9,695 nucleotides of DNA from Bacteroidales bacterium. Its GTDB lineage: Bacteria; Bacteroidota; Bacteroidia; Bacteroidales; JAADGE01. Numbering within the stretch: the stretch's first letter is position 1; the number at the start of each line of letters is the position of its first letter. The stretch spans positions 1 through 9,695 of the forward strand of contig JANTGL010000085.1 of assembly GCA_024762915.1 (NCBI GenBank). Reading direction: 5' to 3'. The notes beneath the pieces are model-generated. The model was not told the origin of the DNA. It was given only the letters and a program-made list of their open reading frames with translations, and did no database searches. The translations under genes were made by a program, and so were the position numbers. Shown here one piece after another: positions 1 to 6,970 of the stretch.

Positions 1-464
1 GTGGCAACATTTTTATTTGAAACAACTTCACATTCCCATTTTTTTATACCCATAATTTCTTGAGGAATATGAATTTTTAAATCTTCTTTAACTTTAACCT
101 GACAAGCCAATCGCTTGTGTTCTTTTATTTCTTTTCTTGTAAAAAACGGTTTTTCCGTAGGAAGAATTTCACCGGCACCCTCAAGTATTTCACATTCGCA
201 CATACCACAAGTTCCGCCGCCTCCGCATGCTGAAGGCAGTAAGATTTTGTTATTTTGTAAAGTTGTAAGCAAAGTATTTCCCGGGGAAACCGTTAATTGA
301 TGTTCTTCTTCATCATTAATATTGATATTTACCTCTCCGGAGGGCAACAATTTTGCTTTGGCAATCAGTAAAATTATAACCAGAAGTAATATAATTATCA
401 AAAATGCAATAACACTTATTGTAATTATTTCTGAAACAGATTGCTGAACGTCTAATATGAACAT
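1..464 (-). CDS. nqrF: Na+-translocating NADH:quinone reductase subunit F, N-terminal part (cut by window edge)
   Basis: NqrF is the NADH-oxidising subunit of Na+-NQR. It passes electrons from NADH through FAD and a [2Fe-2S] centre into the membrane subunits. The visible 154 codons begin at an ATG and read M-F-I-L-D-V-Q-Q. One hydrophobic transmembrane helix follows (about residues 13-35), then a ferredoxin-like domain. Its motif A-C-G-G-G-G-T-C-G-M-C-E-C supplies C80, C86 and C89, and C121 lies in R-L-A-C-Q. This matches the C-x5-C-x2-C plus distal Cys spacing of Vibrio NqrF. C91 is an extra cysteine. The FAD- and NADH-binding reductase domain (roughly 250 more residues in the family) lies beyond position 1. 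The start is 36 nt after the nqrE stop, with no Shine-Dalgarno sequence, as in the rest of the operon. The order after nqrE and the membrane anchor make NqrF certain over a free ferredoxin. Confidence 0.96.
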   Translation of the reverse strand, partial: MFILDVQQSVSEIITISVIAFLIIILLLVIILLIAKAKLLPSGEVNININDEEEHQLTVSPGNTLLTTLQNNKILLPSACGGGGTCGMCECEILEGAGEILPTEKPFFTRKEIKEHKRLACQVKVKEDLKIHIPQEIMGIKKWECEVVSNKNVA

Positions 465-500
465 ATTTTTTAATATTATTGTTTAAACAGTATTTTAGTT

Positions 501-1121
501 TTATAATTTAATTCCCATGAAGGTCATAAAGGCAATACCCATAAGACCGGTGGCTATAAATGTGATTCCGATGCCTCTGAGCGGTGCCGGAATATTTGAA
601 TAGCGTATTTTTTCTCGAATTGCAGCAATTCCGACAATAGCCAAAAACCAGCCGATCCCTGAACCCAATCCGAAAACGGTTGCTTCACCAATTGAAGAAT
701 ATTCTCTTTCCTGCATAAATAAAGCACCTCCGAGAATTGCACAATTAACGGCAATTAAAGGAAGAAATATACCGAGTGATGTGTATAATGTCGGAGCAAA
801 TTTTTCTACGACCATTTCCACTAATTGAACCATTGAGGCAATAACGGCAATAAACATAATGAAACTTAAAAATTCTAAATCAATACTTGTTGCTTCGTCA
901 CCGAGCAACCATGTTAAAGCTCCTTTTTTAAGAATGTAATTTTCCAACAGCCAGTTGACGGGAACGGTAATTCCCAAAACGAAAATAACAGCAATTCCGA
1001 GCCCTGTTGCCGTATTAACTGTCTTTGAAACAGCCAGATATGAACACATGCCTAAAAAATAGGCAAAGATCATATTATCGATAAAAATGGATTTGACGAA
1101 GATGTTTATATATTCTTGCAT
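501..1121 (-). CDS. nqrE: Na+-translocating NADH:quinone reductase subunit E
   Basis: NqrE is a polytopic inner-membrane subunit of Na+-NQR. It pairs with the homologous NqrD in inverted orientation. In the solved Vibrio structure, one cysteine pair from each subunit holds an intramembrane iron or [2Fe-2S] centre that relays electrons from NqrF towards NqrC. The 206-residue protein (Vibrio NqrE is 198) shows about six hydrophobic segments. C26 lies in L-G-M-C-S and C127 in A-V-N-C-A-I-L, the two expected ligand positions. The N-terminal stretch F-V-K-S-I-F-I-D-N-M is typical of NqrE and differs from NqrD. The ATG start has no Shine-Dalgarno sequence and is 28 nt after the nqrD stop. RnfA is the closest alternative, but the neighbouring nqrA, nqrB and nqrF settle the assignment. 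Confidence 0.97.
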   Translation of the reverse strand: MQEYINIFVKSIFIDNMIFAYFLGMCSYLAVSKTVNTATGLGIAVIFVLGITVPVNWLLENYILKKGALTWLLGDEATSIDLEFLSFIMFIAVIASMVQLVEMVVEKFAPTLYTSLGIFLPLIAVNCAILGGALFMQEREYSSIGEATVFGLGSGIGWFLAIVGIAAIREKIRYSNIPAPLRGIGITFIATGLMGIAFMTFMGIKL

Positions 1122-1149
1122 TTTATTTAATTTTCAATATTAATAGTGT

Positions 1150-1770
1150 TTATTTTTCTTCTATCAGTTCTCTTGTTTTATATCTCTGAACCCAAATGAT
1201 TACACCGACAATTATTAATGCCATCGGCGGTAAAATAATTAATCCGTTATCGGAATATCCGAAATCATAGAAACTTTGCGGAATAATTTTAAAACCGGCA
1301 AGGGAACCCGAACCGAAAAATTCTCTTATTGCCGAGACTATAACAAGAATAATCGCATAGCCTGCTCCGTTACCTAATCCGTCCAGAAATGCCGGGAAAG
1401 GTTTATTTCCGAGAGCAAATGCTTCTAAACGTCCCATGATAATACAGTTCGTAATAATTAAACCGACAAAAACCGAAAGTTGTTTGCTGATATCATAAAC
1501 ATACGCTTTTAAAATTTGATCAACGATAATAACTAAAGCTGCAATCACAACAAGTTGAACAATAATTCGTATTCTTGAAGGAATTGTATTTCTCAATAAA
1601 GAAATAATGACGTTTGCAAAAGCAAGTACGGCAATTACAGACATTGACATGACTATTGCCGGCATTAATTTTACCGTGACTGCAAGTGCAGAACAAATAC
1701 CGAGAACTTGAACCGTAATCGGATTGTTAAGATTTAAAGGGTCGGTAACTAATTTTAAATTTTTTCCCAT
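1150..1770 (-). CDS. nqrD: Na+-translocating NADH:quinone reductase subunit D
   Basis: NqrD is the second of the paired polytopic subunits of Na+-NQR and shares the intramembrane iron-sulfur centre with NqrE. The product is 206 residues (family about 210) with about six hydrophobic helices. Two conserved half-motifs are visible: C26 in V-L-G-I-C-S-A-L-A and C109 in I-T-N-C-I-I-M-G-R. The second is followed by E-A-F-A, and by G-L-G-N-G-A-G-Y further on, both typical of the NqrD/RnfE family. The short N-terminal segment ending N-P-I-T-V-Q-V-L-G is also characteristic. The gene starts only 12 nt after the nqrC stop and is probably translated from the same mRNA. RnfE is the homologous alternative, excluded by the nqrA-F context. 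Confidence 0.97.
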   Translation of the reverse strand: MGKNLKLVTDPLNLNNPITVQVLGICSALAVTVKLMPAIVMSMSVIAVLAFANVIISLLRNTIPSRIRIIVQLVVIAALVIIVDQILKAYVYDISKQLSVFVGLIITNCIIMGRLEAFALGNKPFPAFLDGLGNGAGYAIILVIVSAIREFFGSGSLAGFKIIPQSFYDFGYSDNGLIILPPMALIIVGVIIWVQRYKTRELIEEK

Positions 1771-1782
1771 TTTATATTGAGT

Positions 1783-2508
1783 TTATTTTTTGTTTTTTTC
1801 TAAAAAATTTTTGTAAGCAAAAAGCCAATCATTTTTAACCATTCCTTCTAGTCCTTTGCTGGTAATTGTTCCTCCTGAAATACCGTCAACACCGTGTTTT
1901 GTGTCACCGGCTTTTTCTGCGGAACCTTTTCCTCCTTTATAGACTGTAATTGATACAAATTTATCGCCTTCGAATAGTGTTTTACCGTTAAATTGTTTTT
2001 GAAAATCGGGAGTAGCTATTTCAGCTCCTAAGCCCGGAGTTTCTCCTTTATGGTCGAAAACGGCACCGTATATTGTGTTGTAATCATCATCCAAAGCAAA
2101 ATATCCCCAAATCGGACCCCAAAGCCCTTTCCCTCTTAGTGGAATAATAATTTTTTTGGTTCCGTCATCAGTTTTTGCTTCATAAACAGGAAGAACTTTA
2201 TCTTCGGGCTTTTCTTTATATTGAACTTTTAAATTAATATCGAAAGCGTTCACATCTTTCAGTTTTTCTCCTTTTGAATTTACGGCATAAGAATCGGTAA
2301 TATGCGTTTTATAAAGTTTTTCTGCTTCTTCAAAATTTGCAATTACGCCGATTGATTGTAATATATTTTGCATTTTCTCGACTCTGATATTTTTATCTTG
2401 CATCGGTTTTAATTTTACCGCCGTAAAAGCTAAAGCTGCGGCAACAACAATTACCAAAACAGAGGCGTATATAAATGTGTATAAATTACTGTTTGTATCT
2501 AATTTCAT
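1783..2508 (-). CDS. nqrC: Na+-translocating NADH:quinone reductase subunit C (covalent FMN)
   Basis: NqrC carries an FMN joined by a phosphoester bond to a threonine, attached by the flavin transferase ApbE. It passes electrons from the NqrD/E iron centre to NqrB. The 241-residue product has one N-terminal transmembrane helix (about residues 10-32). The FMN-binding domain lies on the outer face, with the family motif H-K-G-E-T-P-G-L-G-A-E near residues 153-163. The flavinylation site is S-G-G-T at 211-214, so T214 is the predicted FMN carrier. Many NqrC and RnfG proteins read S-G-A-T here; the Ala-to-Gly change leaves the acceptor threonine in place. The ATG start is 28 nt after the nqrB stop. 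No apbE gene lies in the window, so the transferase must be encoded elsewhere. Confidence 0.97.
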   Translation of the reverse strand: MKLDTNSNLYTFIYASVLVIVVAAALAFTAVKLKPMQDKNIRVEKMQNILQSIGVIANFEEAEKLYKTHITDSYAVNSKGEKLKDVNAFDINLKVQYKEKPEDKVLPVYEAKTDDGTKKIIIPLRGKGLWGPIWGYFALDDDYNTIYGAVFDHKGETPGLGAEIATPDFQKQFNGKTLFEGDKFVSITVYKGGKGSAEKAGDTKHGVDGISGGTITSKGLEGMVKNDWLFAYKNFLEKNKK

Positions 2509-2536
2509 TTTACGGATATTTATATTTTAAAAACTT

Positions 2537-3751
2537 TTATGCTTTTACTTTTAATCGTTTCAAGCGTTTTTTAACATTTGCTCTTATTATATAATGGTCT
2601 ATCAGCGGTGCAAAAGCATTCATAAACAATATGGCTAACATCGTACCTTCCGGATAACCGGGATTAAACACACGTATAATAATAATTAATATACCGATTG
2701 AAAAACCGTATATCCATTTCCCTTTTTCTGTTTGTGCCGATGTAACGGGGTCGGTTGCCATAAAAACAATACCGAATGCCAAACCGCCGGAAACTAAGTG
2801 ATAATAGAACGGTAACTCGAAATACGGATTTAAACCGTCGGGTAATACATTAAGTAACAGTCCGATTGCAGATGCACCGAGAACTCCCGAAAGCATGATT
2901 TTCCAACTTGCAACACCGGTATAAATCAAAATTGCGGCACCGATTAAAATCATTAAAGTTGACGTTTCGCCGATTGATCCGGGGATCCAGCCCATAAACA
3001 TATCGTAAGCTGAAACGATATTGTGATGCAAGCCGTTGAAAACTTTAAAACCGCCGTCTGCAATTTGTTCTTTTGTGGCACCGGCAAATTGTGATAAAGG
3101 TGTTGCTCCCGAAAATCCGTCGATAATATTTTGTCCTTTTTCCAATCCTGAAATCCAAACTTTATCGCCGGACATCTTTTTTGCATATCCGAAAAATAAG
3201 AAAGCACGAGCCAGCAAAGCCGGATTAAAAATATTCATTCCGGTTCCGCCAAAAACCTCTTTTCCGAGAATAACGGCAAGAATGGTAGCAACGGCAACCA
3301 TCCACAGCGGAATATCAACAGGAACAATTAAAGGAATTAATAATCCTGACACCAAAAAGCCCTCTTCAATTTCTTTTTTCTTAATGTAAACAAACACAAA
3401 CTCGGTTCCGAGACCGGCAATGTATGATACCAAAATAATCGGAAGGACTTTAATGAAACCGTGAATAAATTCTTGCCAAAACCCGGCATCCGTTCCGAGG
3501 GATAAAAAATGTTGATAACCGACATTCCACATTCCGAAAAGCATGGAAGGAACAAGTGCCATTACAACGATACTCATTAAACGTTTACTGTCTATGGCAT
3601 CGCGAATGTGAGCGCCTCGTTTGGGAGCAGTTTTTGAAGAAACAAATAGAAATGTTTCAAAACTTTCAAAAACGGAACCCCACTTTTCGTGTTTCCCGCC
3701 TTTTTCAAAATTAGGTTTTATTTTTTCAAAATATCTTTCTAAACTTTTCAT
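2537..3751 (-). CDS. nqrB: Na+-translocating NADH:quinone reductase subunit B (covalent FMN, membrane core)
   Basis: NqrB is the large membrane subunit of Na+-NQR. It holds a covalent FMN and riboflavin and contributes to quinone reduction and the Na+ path. The 404-residue product (Vibrio 415) begins with the conserved amphipathic segment containing G-G-K-H-E-K-W. About ten hydrophobic segments follow. Conserved blocks include G-K-E-V-F-G-G-T-G-M-N-I-F-N-P-A (about 163-178), then A-R-A-F-L-F-F, and the flavinylation motif D-G-F-S-G-A-T at 211-217, which makes T217 the FMN acceptor. M-A-T-D-P-V-T-S (331-338) and the G-Y-P-E-G-T block near 365-370 are also family signatures. The C-terminus is strongly basic. 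The start is 51 nt after the nqrA stop, the longest gap in the operon. RnfD is the distant alternative; the length and the KHEK segment favour NqrB. Confidence 0.98.
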   Translation of the reverse strand: MKSLERYFEKIKPNFEKGGKHEKWGSVFESFETFLFVSSKTAPKRGAHIRDAIDSKRLMSIVVMALVPSMLFGMWNVGYQHFLSLGTDAGFWQEFIHGFIKVLPIILVSYIAGLGTEFVFVYIKKKEIEEGFLVSGLLIPLIVPVDIPLWMVAVATILAVILGKEVFGGTGMNIFNPALLARAFLFFGYAKKMSGDKVWISGLEKGQNIIDGFSGATPLSQFAGATKEQIADGGFKVFNGLHHNIVSAYDMFMGWIPGSIGETSTLMILIGAAILIYTGVASWKIMLSGVLGASAIGLLLNVLPDGLNPYFELPFYYHLVSGGLAFGIVFMATDPVTSAQTEKGKWIYGFSIGILIIIIRVFNPGYPEGTMLAILFMNAFAPLIDHYIIRANVKKRLKRLKVKA

Positions 3752-3802
3752 ATTCAGTATTCTGTATTACTATGAAATATATTTATTATTGTAAGAACGA
3801 AA

Positions 3803-5158
3803 TTATCCGAGTTCTTTAATTGCAAAATCAAACCCTTCTCTTATGATTTTCTGAATTTCAATTTTAGATGTATTAATAACTTCGCATAAAGCAAAGTCTT
3901 CTTCCGCTACTTCATATATTCCGAGCTCTTCCATTAAATCCAAGTCTTTTATCAGAACAGATTTAATTAATTGCAACGGAAAAATATCCATAGGAAATAC
4001 CTTGTCCAATTCACCGGTAACAATAAACGGGCGTTCGCCGCCGTGGAGATTGGCATCTAAAACGCGTTCTTTATTCGGTGTCAGCCAACTGAAAAAAGCT
4101 CTTGATAAGCTGAATTTTCCGAAACCGGGTTTTGCCCAGCCGAAAAATTCGGGATTATCACCTTCAGGAATAATGCTTACGGTTGTATCGTAAAAACCGA
4201 TATAATCATTTTCCGAAATCTTTTCACCGCTGAGAACATTTCCGGAAATAAACCGCTTTTTAATGTCTTTATTTTTAATTTGTTCGTTTGTGAGATCTGA
4301 TAATTTAGTGCCGAGTAAGGTCTTGTAATATTGCGGATGCTTAACTTCAGAACCAGCTAATGCAATGATACGCATCGGGTTATATGTTCCGGTTTCAAAT
4401 AATTTTCCGATAATAATAACATCTGCTGCATTCAGTGTCCAGACAACTTCACCTTTATTAACCGGTTTTATTTTATTGATCTGAATACTCACATTTCCCG
4501 CAGGGTGAGGTCCCGAAAATTCATATTTTTCAGCATTTGCCGTGTTCGAAAATTGATTTGATATTTCACCTGCTTTAATGCCCAAATACACTTTCCCGTC
4601 AGTTAATTTTGTCAGCGCATCAACGCCTGTTTGGAATGCCGAAAAATCATTTTTAACAATAAAGTTTAAATCAGCTGTCAGAGGAGCCGAATTAAAACTT
4701 GTAATAAAAATATCACGCGGCGTAATTTCCGGTTTCGGTATAATATTAAACGGGCGTTGGCGAATAAAGGGCCAGCATCCGCTTTTTAGAATACTTTCTT
4801 TAATTTCTTCTCTGTTGAGATTTTCAGGTTTGTCTTTTTTAAATACTTCGCTTTCATTTTTTCCGTCGGGTTCAATCACAAATTCTAAAATTCGTCTGCG
4901 TTCACCCCTGTTTATTGCTGTTACTTTTCCGCTTACGGGAGACGTAAAGACTACGTCAGGATTATATTTGTCGAAAAAAAGAGTTGTTCCCGCTTTGACT
5001 TCGGTATCAACTTTAGAAACAACTTTAGGTGTAATACCGGGAAAATCCGTGGGTTTTATTCCGTATGATTTTAAGGATGTTATTTCTTTCAGTTCTTTTT
5101 CCGGAACGCCGACTAATTTTATATCTAAGCCGCGTTTAATCTTAATGACATTTGACAT
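3803..5158 (-). CDS. nqrA: Na+-translocating NADH:quinone reductase subunit A
   Basis: NqrA is the peripheral cytoplasmic subunit of Na+-NQR. It docks on NqrB and can bind quinone. I place the start at the ATG at 5158, giving 451 residues beginning M-S-N-V-I-K-I-K-R-G-L-D-I, which matches the family N-terminus. A longer reading to 5167 would need a TTG start and adds three residues with no family support. Recognisable blocks are L-V-G-V-P, G-I-T-P-K-V, T-S-P-V-S-G-K-V (a biotinyl/lipoyl-like barrel), G-C-W-P-F-I-R-Q-R-P-F and the C-terminal G-E-R-P-F-I-V-T-G with P-M-D-I-F-P-L-Q-L. Near the C-terminus, L-C-E-V-I-N-T-S stands where proteobacterial NqrA has a second cysteine followed by proline. 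This is the first gene of the operon, with a -7-like promoter element and a palindrome just upstream. Confidence 0.97.
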   Translation of the reverse strand: MSNVIKIKRGLDIKLVGVPEKELKEITSLKSYGIKPTDFPGITPKVVSKVDTEVKAGTTLFFDKYNPDVVFTSPVSGKVTAINRGERRRILEFVIEPDGKNESEVFKKDKPENLNREEIKESILKSGCWPFIRQRPFNIIPKPEITPRDIFITSFNSAPLTADLNFIVKNDFSAFQTGVDALTKLTDGKVYLGIKAGEISNQFSNTANAEKYEFSGPHPAGNVSIQINKIKPVNKGEVVWTLNAADVIIIGKLFETGTYNPMRIIALAGSEVKHPQYYKTLLGTKLSDLTNEQIKNKDIKKRFISGNVLSGEKISENDYIGFYDTTVSIIPEGDNPEFFGWAKPGFGKFSLSRAFFSWLTPNKERVLDANLHGGERPFIVTGELDKVFPMDIFPLQLIKSVLIKDLDLMEELGIYEVAEEDFALCEVINTSKIEIQKIIREGFDFAIKELG

Positions 5159-5171
5159 AATGAACAATAAA

Positions 5172-5189
5172 TTGTGAAATTTATCACAA
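5172..5189. promoter_or_regulatory. Perfect palindrome TTGTGA-N6-TCACAA, candidate CRP/FNR-family operator
   Basis: The two half-sites are exact reverse complements separated by AATTTA. The core TGTGA-N6-TCACA is the classical recognition pattern of the CRP branch of the CRP/FNR superfamily. The site begins 14 bp upstream of the nqrA ATG and overlaps the nqrA -7 box (5187-5194) and predicted start site, a position usually associated with repression. It lies about 70 bp upstream of the rnhA -7 element on the other strand. The regulator itself is not encoded in the window, so the identity of the binding protein is inference. Confidence 0.5.
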
Positions 5190-5194
5190 AATTA
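5187..5194 (-). promoter_or_regulatory. Candidate nqrA promoter, Bacteroidota -7 element
   Basis: On the minus strand this reads TAATTTTG, matching the Bacteroidota -7 consensus TAnnTTTG. At the 19-nt spacing expected for the -33 box (5214-5217) the sequence is TTTT rather than TTTG, so the upstream element is weak. Transcription would start near 5180, giving a leader of about 20-25 nt before the nqrA ATG at 5158. TAnnTTTG is not rare in AT-rich DNA; its position just ahead of a six-gene operon is the main support. Confidence 0.5.
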
Positions 5195-5259
5195 ATATAT
5201 AATTACAAATGAGAAAAAATATTAAACAAATATTCGGATATTTTAGTGTTTTATTTTTT

Positions 5260-5267
5260 TAATTTTG
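5260..5267 (+). promoter_or_regulatory. Candidate rnhA promoter, Bacteroidota -7 element
   Basis: The sequence TAATTTTG followed by C matches TAnnTTTG. No good TTTG is found about 19 nt upstream. Transcription would start about 5-8 nt downstream, leaving only about 10 nt of leader before the rnhA ATG at 5284. The transcript would be almost leaderless, with no Shine-Dalgarno sequence. Confidence 0.5.
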
Positions 5268-5283
5268 CATTATTTAAGCATAT

Positions 5284-5757
5284 ATGAAAATAACAATATA
5301 TACCGACGGAGCATCACGCGGTAATCCGGGTCCCGGAGGATACGGAACGGTCATGCTTGCCGGAAAACATCGAAAAGAATTATCGGAAGGTTTTCGTTTA
5401 ACGACTAATAACCGTATGGAACTTTTGGCGGTTATTATCGGTTTGGAAGCATTAAAAAATAAGGGAAGTGATGTTACGGTTTATTCGGATTCTTCGTATG
5501 TCGTAGATTCCGTAGAAAAAGACCGGGTTTTTTCCTGGGAAAAAAAAGGATTTAAAAAGAAAAAAAATCCGGATTTGTGGAAACGGTTTCTAAAAATTTA
5601 TCGAAACCATAAGGTGAAATTGGTTTGGATAAAAGGGCATGCAAATATTCCGGAAAATGAGCGTTGCGACTTTCTTGCCGTGGAAGCATCAAAAAAAGGG
5701 AACTTGAAAACAGATGAAGGGTATGAAAAAAGTGTGAATGATAATTCTTTATTTTAA
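5284..5757 (+). CDS. rnhA: Ribonuclease HI
   Basis: RNase HI is a cytoplasmic endonuclease that cuts the RNA strand of RNA-DNA hybrids, removing primers and R-loops in a Mg2+-dependent reaction. The 157-residue protein (E. coli 155) has the complete catalytic set: D8 in I-Y-T-D-G-A-S-R-G-N-P-G, E46 in N-N-R-M-E-L, D69 in V-Y-S-D-S-S-Y-V, H119 in K-G-H-A and D129 in E-R-C-D-F-L-A. The basic handle region is present as K-K-G-F-K-K-K-K-N (about 88-96), so this is the substrate-binding bacterial form and not a handle-less archaeal or viral type. There is no N-terminal hybrid-binding domain. It is divergent from nqrA and separated by 92 nt from prs, which has its own -7 element, so it is probably a single-gene unit or loosely co-transcribed with prs. 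Confidence 0.97.
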   Translation: MKITIYTDGASRGNPGPGGYGTVMLAGKHRKELSEGFRLTTNNRMELLAVIIGLEALKNKGSDVTVYSDSSYVVDSVEKDRVFSWEKKGFKKKKNPDLWKRFLKIYRNHKVKLVWIKGHANIPENERCDFLAVEASKKGNLKTDEGYEKSVNDNSLF

Positions 5758-5803
5758 AATAGTTATCAAATCGGAAAATATAAGAACAATAAAGAAAAAA
5801 TTT

Positions 5804-5811
5804 TACCTTTG
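5804..5811 (+). promoter_or_regulatory. Candidate prs promoter, Bacteroidota -7 element
   Basis: TACCTTTG followed by C is an exact match to TAnnTTTG. The position 19 nt upstream (5781-5784) reads TAAG, so the -33 element is poor. The predicted start near 5818 would give a leader of about 30 nt before the prs ATG at 5850. This suggests prs can be transcribed independently of rnhA, after which no hairpin terminator is visible. Confidence 0.5.
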
Positions 5812-5849
5812 CAAATGACAATTTAATCCTCTTTTTATACTTCGTTATT

Positions 5850-6779
5850 ATGCATTCAGACATAAAAATATTTTCGGGGCAAGCATCAAAATATCTTGCA
5901 CAAAAAATTACAAAAAGCTTCGGAACAGAGCTCGGCAAGTCATTTATAACAAAATTCAGTGACGGAGAATATCAACCCGGTTACGATGAAACTGTAAGAG
6001 GAAATTTTGTCTTTATTGTTCAATCGACGTTTCAACCGACTGATAATTTATTTGAATTATTATTAATGATTGATGCTGCGAAAAGAGCTTCTGCCTATAA
6101 AGTCGTTGCCGTAATTCCGTATTTCGGTTTTGCACGTCAAGACAGAAAAGACAGACCGCGAGTAGCCATCGGGGCAAAATTGGTTGCAGACCTTTTAACG
6201 GCTGCCGGAGCAGATCGAATTATTACCATGGATTTGCATGCCGATCAGATACAAGGGTTTTTTAACGTCCCGGTTGATCATTTATTTGCATCGGCTATTT
6301 TTATTCCCTATTTAAAAAGTTTAAAACTCGAAAACATTGCAATAGCATCGCCGGATACCGGCGGAACGAAACGTGCAAATGCGTATGCAAAATTTCTGAA
6401 AGCCCCAATGGTTATCGGCTATAAAGCAAGGGAAAGAGCAAATGTTGTCAGTGAAATGCGTATCATCGGTGACGTAAAAGGAAAGAACGTTATTATTGTA
6501 GATGATATAATTGATACGGCAGGGACCATTGTAAAAGCCGCCGAAGTGTTACTGGAAAACGGTGCAATAAGCGTCAGAGCTGTGATCACGCATCCAGTAT
6601 TATCCGGTGAAGCATATGAACGTATCGAAAATTCCAAATTAAAAGAACTGATTGTTTCGGATACGATTCCTTTGAAAAAAGAAACTTCAAAAATTAAAAT
6701 TCTTTCCGTTGCGGATGTTTTTGCGAAAGTTGTTGATAAGGTTTATCATTACCAGTCGATTAGTTCAAGTTTTTTATAA
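5850..6779 (+). CDS. prs: Ribose-phosphate pyrophosphokinase (PRPP synthetase)
   Basis: The enzyme transfers pyrophosphate from ATP to ribose 5-phosphate. The product, PRPP, feeds purine, pyrimidine, histidine, tryptophan and NAD synthesis in the cytoplasm. The 309-residue product (class I enzymes about 315) starts M-H-S-D-I-K-I-F-S-G and keeps the family order. F-S-D-G-E is at 36-40. F-A-R-Q-D-R-K-D-R (94-102) lies at the ATP site. M-D-L-H-A-D-Q-I-Q-G-F-F carries catalytic H130, and S-P-D-T-G-G lies at 167-172. K192 and R194 in Y-K-A-R-E-R match the catalytic Lys and Arg of the flexible loop. The PRPP-binding loop V-D-D-I-I-D-T-A-G-T spans 217-226. The site reads D-R-P-R-V-A-I where E. coli-type enzymes have a slightly different loop; this looks like normal lineage variation. 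Nothing is missing or frameshifted. Confidence 0.98.
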   Translation: MHSDIKIFSGQASKYLAQKITKSFGTELGKSFITKFSDGEYQPGYDETVRGNFVFIVQSTFQPTDNLFELLLMIDAAKRASAYKVVAVIPYFGFARQDRKDRPRVAIGAKLVADLLTAAGADRIITMDLHADQIQGFFNVPVDHLFASAIFIPYLKSLKLENIAIASPDTGGTKRANAYAKFLKAPMVIGYKARERANVVSEMRIIGDVKGKNVIIVDDIIDTAGTIVKAAEVLLENGAISVRAVITHPVLSGEAYERIENSKLKELIVSDTIPLKKETSKIKILSVADVFAKVVDKVYHYQSISSSFL

Positions 6780-6781
6780 AA

Positions 6782-6812
6782 TTCGTCAATCGGCAAATCA
6801 CGGATAAATTTG
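6782..6812 (+). promoter_or_regulatory. Possible second promoter just after prs (weak)
   Basis: TTCG at 6782-6785, 19 nt, then TAAATTTG at 6805-6812 resembles the Bacteroidota promoter layout TTTG-N19-TAnnTTTG with one mismatch in the -33 box. It would start transcription near 6819, just ahead of the inverted repeat at 6827-6907. TAnnTTTG matches are frequent in AT-rich gaps, so this is a tentative call. Confidence 0.25.
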
Positions 6813-6826
6813 TTTCTTATGCTGAT

Positions 6827-6907
6827 AGTCATCGTATCACTATTTTAATTTAAGTGAAACTAATTTGTGTTTAATCTCCTGATTGTCAGTAAAATGATAT
6901 GATGACT
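6827..6907. repeat. 13-bp inverted repeat enclosing 55 nt
   Basis: AGTCATCGTATCA at 6827-6839 pairs with TGATATGATGACT at 6895-6907. Twelve positions are Watson-Crick and one is a G-U wobble (6834 with 6900). The loop contains a further small hairpin, CTGA-TTG-TCAG, at 6879-6889. No T-run follows the right arm on the plus strand, so it does not look like an intrinsic terminator for prs. It could be part of the prs 3' untranslated region, a small RNA or a protein-binding site. Function unknown. Confidence 0.4.
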
Positions 6908-6934
6908 TGCAAATTGAAAGGATCAATAAAAAAA

Positions 6935-6965
6935 TTTGTGTCACGAATATTTTTTCTTACTTTTG
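6935..6965 (+). promoter_or_regulatory. rplY-pth-hslR promoter, Bacteroidota -33/-7 type
   Basis: TTTG at 6935-6938 is followed by exactly 19 nt and then TACTTTTG at 6958-6965, with C next. This is the best match in the window to the Bacteroidota vegetative promoter (-33 TTTG, 19-nt spacer, -7 TAnnTTTG). Transcription should start about 5-8 nt downstream, near 6972, giving a leader of about 100 nt before the rplY ATG at 7073. Confidence 0.7.
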
Positions 6966-6970
6966 CCGCT

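Noticed and set aside
501..3751. An RNF complex (rnfA, rnfD, rnfE, rnfG) instead of NQR
   Set aside because: The operon contains nqrA, an NqrB with the N-terminal GGKHEK segment, and nqrF with a membrane anchor and ferredoxin domain; no rnfB or rnfC is present.
3752..3802. The 51-nt gap between nqrA and nqrB as an internal promoter or attenuator
   Set aside because: It contains short TATTC repeats but no TAnnTTTG element and no convincing hairpin on the minus strand.
5159..5167. Longer nqrA start at 5167
   Set aside because: It would use a TTG start and add three residues without family support; the ATG at 5158 matches the conserved NqrA N-terminus.
4578..5177. A 199-codon open frame antisense to nqrA
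   Set aside because: It lies entirely opposite a well-conserved gene apart from a few codons, has no recognisable domain, and long antisense frames are common opposite biased coding sequence.
6823..6839. Small hairpin TGATA-N7-TATCA followed by T-rich sequence as a prs terminator
   Set aside because: Only a 5-bp AT-rich stem with a broken T-tract; the left arm is better used in the 13-bp inverted repeat.
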